Positions 24,932 to 34,286 of a DNA stretch of 64,000 bases are shown piece after piece. The stretch spans positions 1 to 64,000 of the forward strand of contig JBFMBL010000001.1 in assembly GCA_040755195.1 (NCBI GenBank). The letters are read 5' to 3'. The notes below the pieces were generated by a model. The model saw only the letters and a program-made list of their open reading frames with translations, was not told the origin of the DNA and made no database searches. A program made the translations under genes and the position numbers. Numbering within the stretch: the stretch's first letter is position 1; every line of letters starts with the position of its first letter. This DNA comes from SURF-55 sp040755195 (GTDB lineage: Bacteria; Bacillota; Desulfotomaculia; Desulfotomaculales; Ammonificaceae).

Positions 24932-25918
24932 TTATCCTAAGCGGTAAAGCCCCGACAGGCCCACCAAACCTGAAACCAATCCCGCAAGCCAGAAGGAAAG
25001 AACCACCCGGTTTTCCGACCACCCGCAGAGTTCGAAATGGTGATGAATAGGGCTCATCCGGAACACCCGTTTCCCGGTAAGCTGAAATGAGATCACCTGG
25101 ATTACGACCGATAATACCTCGAATACAAAAACAATCCCAACAATCAATAAGAACGGCTCGCTGCGGGTCAAAACCGCCGCCGTTCCCAGTGCGCCCCCGA
25201 GCGCGAGTGAACCGGTGTCGCCCATGAAGACCCGTGCCGGATGGCGGTTATATACCAGAAAACCCAGACACCCCCCCGCTACCGCGCTCAGGTCGACGGC
25301 CAGCCCGATTTTGTCCACCACCAGGGCAAAAAAAACATACACCGAAGCCGCGATCACCGTCAACCCGGCCGCAAGGCCGTCCAGACCGTCGGTAAGGTTG
25401 ACGGCGTTGGCCATTCCCGTCACGAATAAAACCGTAAAAACCGCAAAAAAACCGAAACCGTAATCAAGGTGGATCCCGCCGTCACGGAACAAACCGGAAA
25501 AGGGAACGGTAAAGTCCGTACCGCGCCCGGCGATAAAAACCGCAAACAACGCAAGCCCGAAAGACACCACAACCTGTACCAACAATTTTTCACGCGCCCT
25601 GAGGCCCAGCGAGCGATTCCGGACAACCTTCAAGAAATCATCAAGGAAGCCGACTAGGCCAAAACAAAGTGTGACAAAAAGGAGGGCCAGCGCCTCCTTG
25701 TTACCCTGGCTGAACGATAACGCCGTAAAGGTTATCCCCAGAAGAAAGATTACCCCTCCCATCGTCGGCGTCCCGGCCTTTGAGAAATGCCTTGCGGGAC
25801 CATCGTTGCGTACCAACTGACCGACTTTCAGCCTTCTGAGGACAGGAATTAAAAACAAACCGGCCACAACCGTAACCAGGAAAGAAATTCCGAAGGACTC
25901 CACTACCTGAGTTGTCAA
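24932..25918 (-). CDS. mraY: Phospho-N-acetylmuramoyl-pentapeptide transferase
   Basis: MraY makes lipid I by moving phospho-MurNAc-pentapeptide to undecaprenyl phosphate. It is a 328-residue polytopic enzyme with FLDDFLKVVRNRSLGL (catalytic Asp pair region), NAVNLTDGLDGLAAG, FMGDTGSLALGGA and the cytoplasmic MSPIHHHFELCGW loop. The start overlaps the murF stop by 4 bp (ATGA), indicating coupled translation. Confidence 0.97.
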   Translation of the reverse strand: MTTQVVESFGISFLVTVVAGLFLIPVLRRLKVGQLVRNDGPARHFSKAGTPTMGGVIFLLGITFTALSFSQGNKEALALLFVTLCFGLVGFLDDFLKVVRNRSLGLRAREKLLVQVVVSFGLALFAVFIAGRGTDFTVPFSGLFRDGGIHLDYGFGFFAVFTVLFVTGMANAVNLTDGLDGLAAGLTVIAASVYVFFALVVDKIGLAVDLSAVAGGCLGFLVYNRHPARVFMGDTGSLALGGALGTAAVLTRSEPFLLIVGIVFVFEVLSVVIQVISFQLTGKRVFRMSPIHHHFELCGWSENRVVLSFWLAGLVSGLVGLSGLYRLG

Positions 25919-27297
25919 CGATTTTCACCCCCGGCGTCCAGGGCGTTAACAACCGCCTCCAGGTGCATCCCGCGAGAGGCTTTTACCACGATCTCGTCTC
26001 CCCGTAAGACGCTCTTTAACAGGGCTGCCGCAGCAGCGGCATCGGCGCAGGCGAAGACCTTCCCGGCAGGAATGCCGCCGTCAATGGCTCCCGCCGCTAT
26101 CCCCCGCGCAAGATCCCCGACCGCCACCACCACGTCCGCACAATCGGCCGCAGCCCTGCCCACCTCCCGGTGGGCATCCGGCGCCCGCTCACCCAGCTCA
26201 AGCATATCACCAAGAACCGCCACCCGGCACCTGCCTGCCGCCATTTCCTTTAAAACGGCAAGCGCCGCCCGCATGGATGCGGGGTTCGCATTGTAAGCAT
26301 CATTTATCACCGTACGCGAGCCGTATTTCCTTATTTCCAACCGCATGTCGCTCAGCTTGACGTCGCGTAATCCTTCCCGGATTTCTTCCGGTGTCAAGCC
26401 CATTTCCCGTGCCACCGCGACCGCGGCAACCGCGTTCAGAGCGTTATGAAAACCGGGCACCGGAAGATAATACTCCTCTTCACCATTGTCCGCAGCCACC
26501 CGGAAACCACCGCCTGCGTTCGCTGCGTGATAATCCACAAGCCGCACCGCTGCATCGCCGCCGGCGCCGAAGAAAACGACCCGGCCGCGGCAGCGCCCGG
26601 CTTCCTCGAACATAAACGGGCTTTCACCGTGCAGGACCGCAAACCCTTCCGGGGGTATGAAGTCCAGGATCTCACCCTTGGCACGGGCAATCGCCCTGAC
26701 ACTCCCGAGGCGTTCGAGGTGCGTTTCCCCGATGTTCGTGATCGCCGCCGCGTTGGGGCGGGAAATACCCGCAAGCGCGGCGATCTCCCCTGTCCCTCGC
26801 ATCGCCATCTCAATCACCGCCACCTCATGCCCTTTTTCCAGCCCTAGCAGAGTAAGCGGAACGCCGATTTCGTTGTTGAGGTTGCCCCGGGTGGCAAGCA
26901 CCCGGTAACGCACCCCGAGCACAGCGGATAGTATATCTTTGGTGCTGGTCTTTCCGGTACTGCCGGTTATCCCTATCAGGAAAACACCAGCCATCTGACG
27001 GACATGATGGGCCAGCTTGCCCAGCGCCGAAAGGACATCGGGGACCAACAGCACCGCGGAAGCCGCACTGGTCGTGGAAACCGCCCGGGATACCACCACC
27101 CCGGCGGCCTCCTTTTCAAGCGCATCGCCTGTAAAGTGGTGACCATCGTGTCTCTCTCCGGTGAGGGCGAAAAAAAGCGCCCCCGGTTTCACCTGGCGGC
27201 TGTCCGTGGTCACCGCTGTTACCATCTGAGCCGAGTCGCCTTGCAAGAGCGAGGCATCCAGCGCCTTTGCTATCTCCCCGATGGTTAAAGGCAACAT
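25915..27297 (-). CDS. murF: UDP-MurNAc-tripeptide--D-alanyl-D-alanine ligase
   Basis: MurF adds D-Ala-D-Ala, giving the pentapeptide. The 460 residues have the P-loop GSTGKTSTKDILSAVL, NIGETHLERLGS and VINDAYNANPASMRAAL. The ATG at 27297 is 10 bases from AGGAG (27308-27312), which lies in the 3' end of leader repeat B, so this gene also takes its ribosome-binding site from the repeat. Confidence 0.97.
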   Translation of the reverse strand: MLPLTIGEIAKALDASLLQGDSAQMVTAVTTDSRQVKPGALFFALTGERHDGHHFTGDALEKEAAGVVVSRAVSTTSAASAVLLVPDVLSALGKLAHHVRQMAGVFLIGITGSTGKTSTKDILSAVLGVRYRVLATRGNLNNEIGVPLTLLGLEKGHEVAVIEMAMRGTGEIAALAGISRPNAAAITNIGETHLERLGSVRAIARAKGEILDFIPPEGFAVLHGESPFMFEEAGRCRGRVVFFGAGGDAAVRLVDYHAANAGGGFRVAADNGEEEYYLPVPGFHNALNAVAAVAVAREMGLTPEEIREGLRDVKLSDMRLEIRKYGSRTVINDAYNANPASMRAALAVLKEMAAGRCRVAVLGDMLELGERAPDAHREVGRAAADCADVVVAVGDLARGIAAGAIDGGIPAGKVFACADAAAAAALLKSVLRGDEIVVKASRGMHLEAVVNALDAGGENR

Positions 27298-27307
27298 CCA
27301 AATTCTG

Positions 27308-27482
27308 CTCCTCAGAAAATAAAATCAACCGCCAATCCAGCACTCAACTCATCACTGTAAGTATTCCAGGAGAAAGGCAATCATTAGCTATGACGCAAAT
27401 CATGTTGAGTGCTGGACAAGGACGCCATGAATCAAGAAAATAAATTCCGGATAACAGGCAAATACCTTTCCGTTCCGATTTT
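27308..27482 (-). repeat. Leader repeat element, copy B (5' of murF), with nested element
   Basis: Copy B carries CTCCTCAG...AAATCAACCGCCAA, then an 81-bp insert, then the shared block GACGCCATGAATCAAG through the second half of the micro-ORF (27432-27482, KIGTERYLPVIRNLFS then TGA). The first half of the micro-ORF is missing: the sequence passes straight into a heptamer array at 27483. Compared with copy C, most micro-ORF residues are kept. Confidence 0.75.
27336..27416. mobile_element. Small terminal-inverted-repeat element nested in leader repeat B
   Basis: TCCAGCACTCAAC (27336-27348) and GTTGAGTGCTGGA (27404-27416) are perfect 13-bp inverted repeats around 55 bp of unique sequence. The element interrupts the repeat at CCGCCAA/CAAGGACGCC and is flanked by a CAA direct repeat (27333-27335, 27417-27419), a possible 3-bp target duplication; copy A shows the uninterrupted site. 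It has no coding capacity, so it is MITE-like. Confidence 0.65.
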
Positions 27483-27593
27483 CTAACTCGAATCTCGTAA
27501 CTCGAAACTCGTAACTCGAAACTCGTAACTCGTAACTCGTAACTCGTAACTCGTAACCCGTAATCCCTACTACCTACTGACTACTACCTACTA
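27483..27593. repeat. Heptamer array between murE and murF
   Basis: A dozen or more units of the GTAACTC/GAAACTC/GAATCTC kind in tandem, then TACTACC/TACTGAC units up to the murE stop codon. It abuts leader repeat B. Confidence 0.85.
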
Positions 27594-29057
27594 AACCCCG
27601 ACTTTTCCCGATCCGATTTCTTTTAAGACCTCCGCCGCAACCTTGCGGTCATCGAACGGCAGTTTTTGAGTGCCTACAATCTGGTAGTCCTCGTGTCCTT
27701 TTCCCGCGAGTACGACAATGTCCCCGGATTTAGCGCGCATAAAGGCTTCTTTAATAGCCTTCCGGCGGTCGGGCTCAATAGTGTACCGCGTCCTCCCGGA
27801 TCTCCTGACTCCGGTCTCTATCGCCGCAATAATCCTTTGTGGATCCTCGCTGCGCGGGTTGTCTGAGGTTACCACCGTAAAGTCGGCTAACCGGCCGGCC
27901 ACCTCACCCATCATTGGACGCTTCGTCGAATCGCGATCCCCCCCGCAGCCAAAAACCGCAATCACCTCACCCCGGGTCAGGGCACGCGCCGCCTGCAGCA
28001 CGTTTTCCAAACCGTCCGGCGTGTGCGCATAGTCAACCACGACCGTAAAATCCTGCCCCGCGTCGACGCGTTCGAAACGCCCGGGCACCGCTTCCGCATT
28101 TTCCAGCGCCCGCGCCACATCCTCAGGAGGAAATCCTTCCGCCCAACCTACCGCAAACGCCGCCAGGGCGTTATAAACATTAAACCCTCCCGCGAGTTTC
28201 AGCCTAAGAGGTGTTTTCCCCCACGTTCCCTCCACCGTGAAATCAGCCCCGGATTCCTTGAGAACGATATCCCGCGCCCGCACCCCGGCGCGGTTGTCAA
28301 CACCGTAAGTAACAACCCTGCCGCCGCTCGCGGAAGCCAACCTCGGCCCGTAGCGGTCGTCAGCGTTAATAACCGCCAGCTTCAGCCCTTGTTTGCCGCC
28401 GGACGTTTTCAAACCGGTGAAGAGCAGCTCCTTCGTCCGGTAATAATCCTCTAAATCCTTATGAAAATCAAGGTGATCCTGAGTCAGGTTAGTGAACACC
28501 GCCGCATCATATTCGACCCCCGCAACACGCTGCAGGGCCAAGGCGTGCGAGGAAACCTCCATGACCACCACGGTCACTCCCGCATCCACCATGCGGCGCA
28601 AAAGCTCCTGTAAGTCCAGCGACTCCGGCGTGGTGCGCTCCTCCGGGACGACAACATCCCCGATCCTGGCGTACAGGGTACCGATAAGCCCCACCTTTTC
28701 CCCTCGCGCCCTATAGATCGCACTTATAAGGTGGGTGGTGGTGGTTTTCCCGTTGGTTCCGGTGACCCCGACCATACGCAGCCGCTGTCCCGGGTGACCG
28801 TAAAACCGCGCCGCAGCCAGCGCAAGCGCCCGGCGTGAATCCCGCACCCGCACTACAGACACCCCGGCCGGCTTCTTTACTTCCTTTTCAACCACAACGG
28901 CAATCGCACCGCGCTGCACCGCATCCCCGACATATTCGTGCCCGTCCTGCCTAAAGCCCGGAATCGCAAAAAAAACAAAACCGGGTTCCACCCGCCGTGA
29001 ATCGTAGGCAAGTCCCGCCGGGTTAAGTTCGAAAACCTCGGATAACTCCTGTGTCAA
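27591..29057 (-). CDS. murE: UDP-MurNAc-L-alanyl-D-glutamate--2,6-diaminopimelate ligase
   Basis: MurE adds the third amino acid of the stem peptide. The protein has YDSRRVEPGFVFFAIPGF, the P-loop GVTGTNGKTTTTHLISAIY, NLTQDHLDFHKD, VVDYAHTPDGLENVL and TSDNPRSEDP. The DNPR motif is the known mark of meso-diaminopimelate specificity, so the peptidoglycan is of the mDAP type. The TTG at 29057 follows GGGAGGT at normal spacing; a GTG at 29084 is also in frame. It lies between the PBP gene and murF. Confidence 0.95.
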   Translation of the reverse strand: MTQELSEVFELNPAGLAYDSRRVEPGFVFFAIPGFRQDGHEYVGDAVQRGAIAVVVEKEVKKPAGVSVVRVRDSRRALALAAARFYGHPGQRLRMVGVTGTNGKTTTTHLISAIYRARGEKVGLIGTLYARIGDVVVPEERTTPESLDLQELLRRMVDAGVTVVVMEVSSHALALQRVAGVEYDAAVFTNLTQDHLDFHKDLEDYYRTKELLFTGLKTSGGKQGLKLAVINADDRYGPRLASASGGRVVTYGVDNRAGVRARDIVLKESGADFTVEGTWGKTPLRLKLAGGFNVYNALAAFAVGWAEGFPPEDVARALENAEAVPGRFERVDAGQDFTVVVDYAHTPDGLENVLQAARALTRGEVIAVFGCGGDRDSTKRPMMGEVAGRLADFTVVTSDNPRSEDPQRIIAAIETGVRRSGRTRYTIEPDRRKAIKEAFMRAKSGDIVVLAGKGHEDYQIVGTQKLPFDDRKVAAEVLKEIGSGKVGV

Positions 29058-29151
29058 AAAAGCCTTACCTCCCGCTGCTTTCACAATATGGTGAACAACC
29101 TTACGATATTATTGCCGGTTTTAACCTGAAACAAGCCTGACGCAAGCGCCG

Positions 29152-31314
29152 TTAAGGGTGAAGGACCGTCGGCTGTGATTCGTCCTGCTGCTCATCCGGC
29201 GGCTCAAACCTCACCTGAATCTTTTCGCCGCGCCGTACTTTGGTTTTCGGCGCCGGCTTTTGTTCGACGGCGACTCCGGTCCCCGAAATGTTTAAAGACA
29301 GCCCCACCTTTTCGAGAAGAATGGCCGTGTCCTTTATCGTAAGGCCGGTCACGTCAGGCACCGTCACCTCTGACCTGTCGTTTTCCGGACCCTCTTTAAG
29401 TTCGAGCACCACCCTGGTACCGCTAAGCACCTTTGCCCCGCCCTGCGGCACTTGCGCGCGGACCACATCGCCCTCGCCCTTGAGCGTGAACCCCAACTCC
29501 GCCGCTTTCAGACTTTCGACGGCCTCCTCGAGCGGCAGGTTAACGACTTCGGGCACCGTCACCGGCTTGGGCTCGGTCTCCAATATATACCAGGGTTTTT
29601 CGGGCTTCTCAAGCCCGGCCTGCTGAGGCACACCAAGGTAACGGAGCGCGTCCTGCATCACCGCTTTGAAAACCGGCGCCGCCACCTGTCCGCCGTAGTA
29701 AATCCCTCCTTGAGGCTCCCAGACAACCACCAGGGTAACCAATCGGGGGTCATTCACGGGGGCGAAGCCGATAAAAGAAGCGACGTACTTCCCTGAGACG
29801 TAACCGCCGGCAGGCCCCACCACCTGTGCGGTACCCGTTTTCCCTGCGGTGCGATAGCCGTCGAGGTATGCGTTGACACCGGTTCCCTTGACCACCACAT
29901 TTTCGAGCAACCCGCTCAATTCCCGCGCTTTGTCCTGCGAAATAACCCTTCTTACGCGCTCCGGCCCGAAGCGGCGCACCACCTTACCGTCCGGCGAGGT
30001 TATCTCCCGGACCATCCGCGGGCGAACCAGTTCGCCGCCGTTGGCTATCGCCGCAGCGGCGGAGATCAGCTGAATCGGCGTAACCGCAATCGATTGCCCT
30101 ATGGCCATTGTCGCTATGTTAAGGTTGGTGGCCTTCTCTTGGGGGATAAGGATTCCTTTCGCTTCCCCGGGCAGATCTATCCCCGTAGGCTCACCAAAAC
30201 CAAACGCTCTTACATATTTATAAAACTTATCCCGCCCGAGATCTAAACCGGTTTGAATAAAACCGGGGTTGCAGGAGTTTTCAACCACTTCGGCAAAACT
30301 CAGTGACCCGTGACCGCCATCTTTCCAACAACGGATGTACCTGTCGGCCACCTTGATAAAACCCGGACAAAAGCGAGGGGTGCCGGGGTTTACAACACCC
30401 TCGGAAAGCCCCGCCGACGCCGTAACAATCTTGTAAGTGGAGCCCGGTTCGTAAAGCTGCCAGATCGCCGGGTTGCGGTCCCACACCGATCTCGGCGCTT
30501 CCGCCCATCTGTCGGGCGCAAACGTAGGTCGGTTCCCCAGCGCCAGCACTTCCCCCGTTTTGGGGTCCATTACAATTATAACTGCGCTTGCCGGTTTGTA
30601 GGTATTAACGATTTTATCCAGTTCACGCTCGGCAAAATACTGGATCGTTTCATCGATGGTGAGGATGAGATTATTTCCGGAAACCGGGGGCTTTAACTGG
30701 TGAAGCGCGGTGGGAATGTTCCGTCCGGCAGCATCCTGTTCAATTACAATCTTCCCAGGCTTGCCGCGCAAGTCCTTATCGTGGGTCATTTCAACGCCCG
30801 TCAGCCCCTGGTTGTCGATTCCGACAAATCCTAAAACATGGGACGCCAGGGTTTCACGGTTGTACTGCCGCCGGCTTTCTTCAATCAGTTCAATACCTTG
30901 AAGTCTCAGGCTGCGTACCTGCTGACCCGTCTTGAAGTCTACTTTCCGTTTTATCCATTCAAAAGAACTTTTTTTGGTTATTCGCTTGTAAATCTCCGCG
31001 CGGTCCATCCCCAGGACCAAAGAAAGCTTTTCGGCTGTCTGTGAAGGATTCGACACCTGCGCCGGCATAGCTACGACCGATTCACAACTTACGCTGGTAA
31101 CGAGCACCTTACCATTGCGGTCGCAGATGTCCCCGCGTTTCGCCTCCACCTCTATGTGGCGGATCCTGTTCTCCTGCGCCTCCTGTTCTAGTTCGCCGCC
31201 GCGCACCAGCTGAAGCCAGGCCAGACGCCCGATCAGCACAAAGAAAATAAAGGCTACAATGAAAAGAAGCTGCGTCAGGCGTTTGCGTATAATAATCTCT
31301 GCCAATTGGACCAC
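29152..31314 (-). CDS. spoVD: Class B penicillin-binding protein with PASTA domains (SpoVD/FtsI)
   Basis: A 720-residue septal transpeptidase: an N-terminal membrane anchor (residues 15-36), a dimerisation/pedestal domain with RGDICDRNGKVL, and the transpeptidase domain with STYK (292-295), SCN (347-349) and KTG (492-494). Two PASTA domains follow (about 585-650 and 655-710, for example VTVPDVTGLTIKDTAILLEK), then an acidic tail. Only one class B PBP is present in the cluster, so it may serve both division and sporulation. A TTG at 31305 has better spacing to GGGAG than the GTG at 31314. Confidence 0.93.
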   Translation of the reverse strand: MVQLAEIIIRKRLTQLLFIVAFIFFVLIGRLAWLQLVRGGELEQEAQENRIRHIEVEAKRGDICDRNGKVLVTSVSCESVVAMPAQVSNPSQTAEKLSLVLGMDRAEIYKRITKKSSFEWIKRKVDFKTGQQVRSLRLQGIELIEESRRQYNRETLASHVLGFVGIDNQGLTGVEMTHDKDLRGKPGKIVIEQDAAGRNIPTALHQLKPPVSGNNLILTIDETIQYFAERELDKIVNTYKPASAVIIVMDPKTGEVLALGNRPTFAPDRWAEAPRSVWDRNPAIWQLYEPGSTYKIVTASAGLSEGVVNPGTPRFCPGFIKVADRYIRCWKDGGHGSLSFAEVVENSCNPGFIQTGLDLGRDKFYKYVRAFGFGEPTGIDLPGEAKGILIPQEKATNLNIATMAIGQSIAVTPIQLISAAAAIANGGELVRPRMVREITSPDGKVVRRFGPERVRRVISQDKARELSGLLENVVVKGTGVNAYLDGYRTAGKTGTAQVVGPAGGYVSGKYVASFIGFAPVNDPRLVTLVVVWEPQGGIYYGGQVAAPVFKAVMQDALRYLGVPQQAGLEKPEKPWYILETEPKPVTVPEVVNLPLEEAVESLKAAELGFTLKGEGDVVRAQVPQGGAKVLSGTRVVLELKEGPENDRSEVTVPDVTGLTIKDTAILLEKVGLSLNISGTGVAVEQKPAPKTKVRRGEKIQVRFEPPDEQQDESQPTVLHP

Positions 31315-31393
31315 TCCCGACGCGCAATAGTACAGACAAATGCCTTAAAATTATATTAGGAATGGAGCGTGTTGATTCCTGTAACCCTTTACG

Positions 31394-31873
31394 TTACGAA
31401 GCTTTCGACGTATCGATATGTTTAAAGGAAAGAACCTCAAATAACGCCTGCAGCCAGCCAACCTCCCCCGGCCCGGCGCCGCGTTGTTTTTGCGGCCTTG
31501 AAGCGGTTAGAACCGGGGGAGTACTTGAAACGGTCACCTTTAACGCCTCCCCCGCAGGCGGGCTCACCATCCCGAGTCTTTGAACCGCCGCCGCTTCAAT
31601 CTTATCCGGCGCCACCATCCGCTGAATGGCGCCGTCGATAGCCTGGTTTTCTTCTTGCGCCAACGCCAGTTCTTTCTGAAGTTCCTGGAGGTTATAGCCG
31701 ACGGTAATAATCTTGACCTGGCACAGGACGACCGTCACCCCGAGAAAAAAACCAAAGAGCACCAGCCCGCTGATCTGAAAACCCAGGACCGGAATGTGTT
31801 TCTTCCTGGGTTCGGCGATAGGTGGTTCCTGCCGCGGCAAAGGACGGAGAACCCGGTCCCCAGCTAATACCAA
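31394..31873 (-). CDS. ftsL: Cell division protein FtsL
   Basis: A 159-residue bitopic protein: a cytoplasmic N terminus of about 30 residues, a membrane segment (about 31-52, ISGLVLFGFFLGVTVVL), a short coiled coil (LQELQKELALAQEENQAID) and a proline-rich extracytoplasmic tail. Position between rsmH and the PBP gene is the standard ftsL site; FtsL sequences are poorly conserved, so the call rests on layout and place. The TTG at 31873 is preceded by GGGAGG. Confidence 0.85.
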   Translation of the reverse strand: MVLAGDRVLRPLPRQEPPIAEPRKKHIPVLGFQISGLVLFGFFLGVTVVLCQVKIITVGYNLQELQKELALAQEENQAIDGAIQRMVAPDKIEAAAVQRLGMVSPPAGEALKVTVSSTPPVLTASRPQKQRGAGPGEVGWLQALFEVLSFKHIDTSKAS

Positions 31874-31926
31874 GTTTATTCATCCTCCCTTCCGGATAGA
31901 AGAACTCTTGTCACCAACAACGGCTA

Positions 31927-32874
31927 CTAGCCCACCTTCTCGGCCACCCGCATCCGCGCGCTGCGCGAACGGGGGTTGCGCCCGAGTTCCTCGCCTGTCG
32001 GCGTCCGCGGCCTTTTTGTAACCGGCGCCAATTCCGGCTTTTTAGAACAGACACATACCGGGGTACCGGGGGGACAAACACATGAAGCGCGCGCCGCCCG
32101 GATAAAATCCTTCACGATCCGGTCTTCCAGCGAGTGGTAGCTCAAGACCACCAACCGCCCACCGGGCTTAAGTAAAGGGAGAACCTGCTCCAGCGATTCC
32201 TTCAATGCCTCGAGTTCCTGGTTTACGGCAATACGGAGCGCCTGAAACGTACGCCGTGCCGGGTGGGGGCCGATGCGGCGCGCCGCCGCCGGCACGGCTT
32301 TCTTGATGACCTCCACCAATTGTCCGGTAGTGGTGACGGGATGATCCGCTCTTTCCTTTACGATAAATTCCGCAATCCTTTCCGCCCATTTCTCTTCCCC
32401 GTACTCCTTGATAATACGCCCCAGTTCCTTTTCGCTGAGGGAGTTTAAAAGGCGGGCGGCCATAACCGGACCTTCGGGGTCCATCCTCATGTCGAGCGTA
32501 ACGTCCTGCCAATAAGTGAAACCCCGGTCCGGATTGTCAAACTGGTATGAAGAAACACCCAGGTCGTAAAGCACACCGTCGACTTGTTCAACCTCCAACT
32601 CCTTCAAGGACTCGGCCAGGTTGCGGAAATTGGCGCGCAACAAGCGGACCCTATCGTCTGTGCCCAGACGTACATGCGCCGCCGCCAGGGCCTGCGGGTC
32701 GACGTCAAAGCCGATAAGCCGCCCTTCCGGTCCCAGCGCGCGCAGGATTTCTATCGCATGTCCGCCGCCTCCGACGGTGCAGTCCACATAGATTCCCGAA
32801 GGATTCACTACCAGCATCTCCACCGCTTCTTTAAGCATCACCGGCTTATGGCGAAACTCCAATTCCAACACCAC
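31927..32874 (-). CDS. rsmH: 16S rRNA (cytosine-1402-N4)-methyltransferase RsmH (MraW)
   Basis: The 315-residue SAM enzyme methylates C1402 in the ribosomal P site. It has the family start FRHKPVMLKEAVEMLV, SAM motif DCTVGGGGHAIEIL, DLGVSSYQFDNPDRGFTY and the C-terminal VVLSYHSLEDRIVKDF with NPRSRSARMRVAEK. It follows mraZ by 11 bp. Confidence 0.97.
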   Translation of the reverse strand: MVLELEFRHKPVMLKEAVEMLVVNPSGIYVDCTVGGGGHAIEILRALGPEGRLIGFDVDPQALAAAHVRLGTDDRVRLLRANFRNLAESLKELEVEQVDGVLYDLGVSSYQFDNPDRGFTYWQDVTLDMRMDPEGPVMAARLLNSLSEKELGRIIKEYGEEKWAERIAEFIVKERADHPVTTTGQLVEVIKKAVPAAARRIGPHPARRTFQALRIAVNQELEALKESLEQVLPLLKPGGRLVVLSYHSLEDRIVKDFIRAARASCVCPPGTPVCVCSKKPELAPVTKRPRTPTGEELGRNPRSRSARMRVAEKVG

Positions 32875-32885
32875 CTTTGGTATGT

Positions 32886-33329
32886 TTAATCTTCCAGGGT
32901 AAAATCAAAATCAACAATCTTTTCTGCTATCTCTTCATAAGCCGCTTGCGTTCTGGAGCTGTAATTCCCCCACTCCTCTTTCGCCCAGATCTCAACCCGG
33001 GAGGAAACCCCGAGAATCACCACATCTTTTGAAAGGCCCGCATAATCCCGCAGGTTTGCCGGAATAAGTATTCTACCCTGTTTATCCACTTCCAATTCAG
33101 ACGCCCCGGAAAAGAAAAGCCGCGCGAACGCACGGGCATCCGCCCTGGCAAATGTGAGGCGGCGGAGCTTCCGTTCGGTGGCTTCCCACTCCGGCCGGGA
33201 AAAGCAGAACAGACAACGGTCTAGACCCTTGGTGACAATAAAACACTCACCCAAACCCTCTTTGAAACGAGCCGGAATGAAGATGCGTCCCTTGGCGTCA
33301 AGGGTATGCATGAATTCCCCTATGAACAT
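32886..33329 (-). CDS. mraZ: Transcriptional regulator MraZ
   Basis: A 147-residue AbrB-like DNA-binding protein with two MraZ repeats: MFIGEFMHTLDAKGRIFIPA with the first DxxGR, and LEVDKQGRILIPANLRDYAG with the second. It autoregulates the dcw operon by binding direct repeats in its promoter; three such repeats are present upstream. GAGGGG precedes the ATG. It is the first gene of the 20-kb cell-wall cluster. Confidence 0.96.
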   Translation of the reverse strand: MFIGEFMHTLDAKGRIFIPARFKEGLGECFIVTKGLDRCLFCFSRPEWEATERKLRRLTFARADARAFARLFFSGASELEVDKQGRILIPANLRDYAGLSKDVVILGVSSRVEIWAKEEWGNYSSRTQAAYEEIAEKIVDFDFTLED

Positions 33330-33349
33330 CGGCTACCCCTCAGGCCCTC

Positions 33350-33385
33350 CACCACTTTCCCCCACTTATCACCACCTATTCTATA
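33350..33385 (-). promoter_or_regulatory. MraZ operator and dcw promoter
   Basis: On the minus strand GTGGTG (33370-33375), GTGGGG (33360-33365) and GTGGTG (33350-33355) recur with an exact 10-bp period. This matches the known MraZ site of TGGG-type repeats 5 bp apart. A TATAGA -10 (33380-33385) lies just upstream, with a weak CTTGCA -35 about 16 bp before it. Confidence 0.8.
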
Positions 33386-33575
33386 ATGCAACGGAAATTC
33401 CTGCAAGTAAAAGAAAAAAATATCGACAAATTTTTTACTTTTCTCATTATTTTTGCAGGAGATGTTTGTTCTCTATTTTTTCATTCCGCTTACCCTTATA
33501 CTGGCCGCCGAAGCTACGATTTCCTTTAAGTCTAAACCGATACCTGGGGCGGCAATACTTGACTTTGCGGTTGTA

Positions 33576-33801
33576 TCATTTACCATACAGTCCTTCTTTC
33601 AAAGAGGCCAAGGCGACGGGGTTCCCGCATCCCAGTCCCAGGTTTGCTCCCTCGGGAACCACACTAAGCTCCACTTCGGTGTAACCGATCCGTCTGCCCA
33701 AGGTCCGTCGCGGAACAACCTCCCCCGCAACACTGCCCTCCCTGCCGGGCGATCCGGGCATATCCCTCTCCGACAATGTTTTTGATGTCTTCCTCCCGCA
33801 A
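33576..33801 (-). pseudogene. arsM remnant (arsenite methyltransferase, frameshifted 5' end)
   Basis: A TTG at 33801 with GGAG upstream opens a frame reading REEDIKNIVGEGYARIARQG then QCCGGGC. After a one-base shift near 33705-33715 the other frame continues RRIGYTEVELSVVPEGANLG then LGCGNPVALASLKEG and stops at 33576. These are the N-terminal landmarks of ArsM (Cys-rich start, then IGY(S/T)..ELxxVPEGANLGLGCGNP). The SAM-domain core is missing, so only about 75 codons of a dead gene remain. Confidence 0.7.
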
Positions 33802-34286
33802 TTTGATCAACTCCTTAGACTGTTGTACGGCTTTCGTTTATTCCTTTCACCATCGATTATGCAAGCCGTTTTTAAACAATCGGGCGGTTATTGACGTTAA
33901 AAACCGATGATATAAGGAAATAACAGGCGCCGGACGGTGCCCGCAGAACGGCAAAAAGCAAGCGCCTGACAGCCAGAAGCACTATCAGGCGCGGTATAAT
34001 TAATGCCGGGATATCTTTTCTACATAGTTATACATGTCGCGAGCGACACCATCGGATAATGAAAATGGCTTTATCCTTAACCTTGAACCTTGAACTTTGA
34101 ACGTTGAACTATTTTCAGGGTAGTAATCAGCCGAAGACCTTTCTCATGGCCGCTGGCGTTTTTTCGCCGGGGTGCCGGCAGACAAGGCCCTTACACTGGT
34201 TTATTTGGGGCTAGAAATAGGAAAACTTTTAAAACAGTCATTTTTTACACAGTCTTTTCGCTGCGGCTGATTCAGGCAAGTGACAT
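33802..34286. other. Gene-free stretch with a heptamer array
   Basis: No supportable gene in 485 bp. At 34077-34112 there are units CTTGAAC, CTTGAAC, TTTGAAC, GTTGAAC. GCGCCTG and CAGGCGC (about 33965-34000) form a possible hairpin. Around 34045-34070 CACCATCGGATAATGAAAAT loosely resembles the leader repeat element core, too weak to call a copy. Confidence 0.5.

Noticed and set aside
33453..33785. A 110-codon plus-strand frame upstream of mraZ
   Set aside because: It is antisense to the arsM remnant and its C-terminal half is low-complexity; no family similarity.
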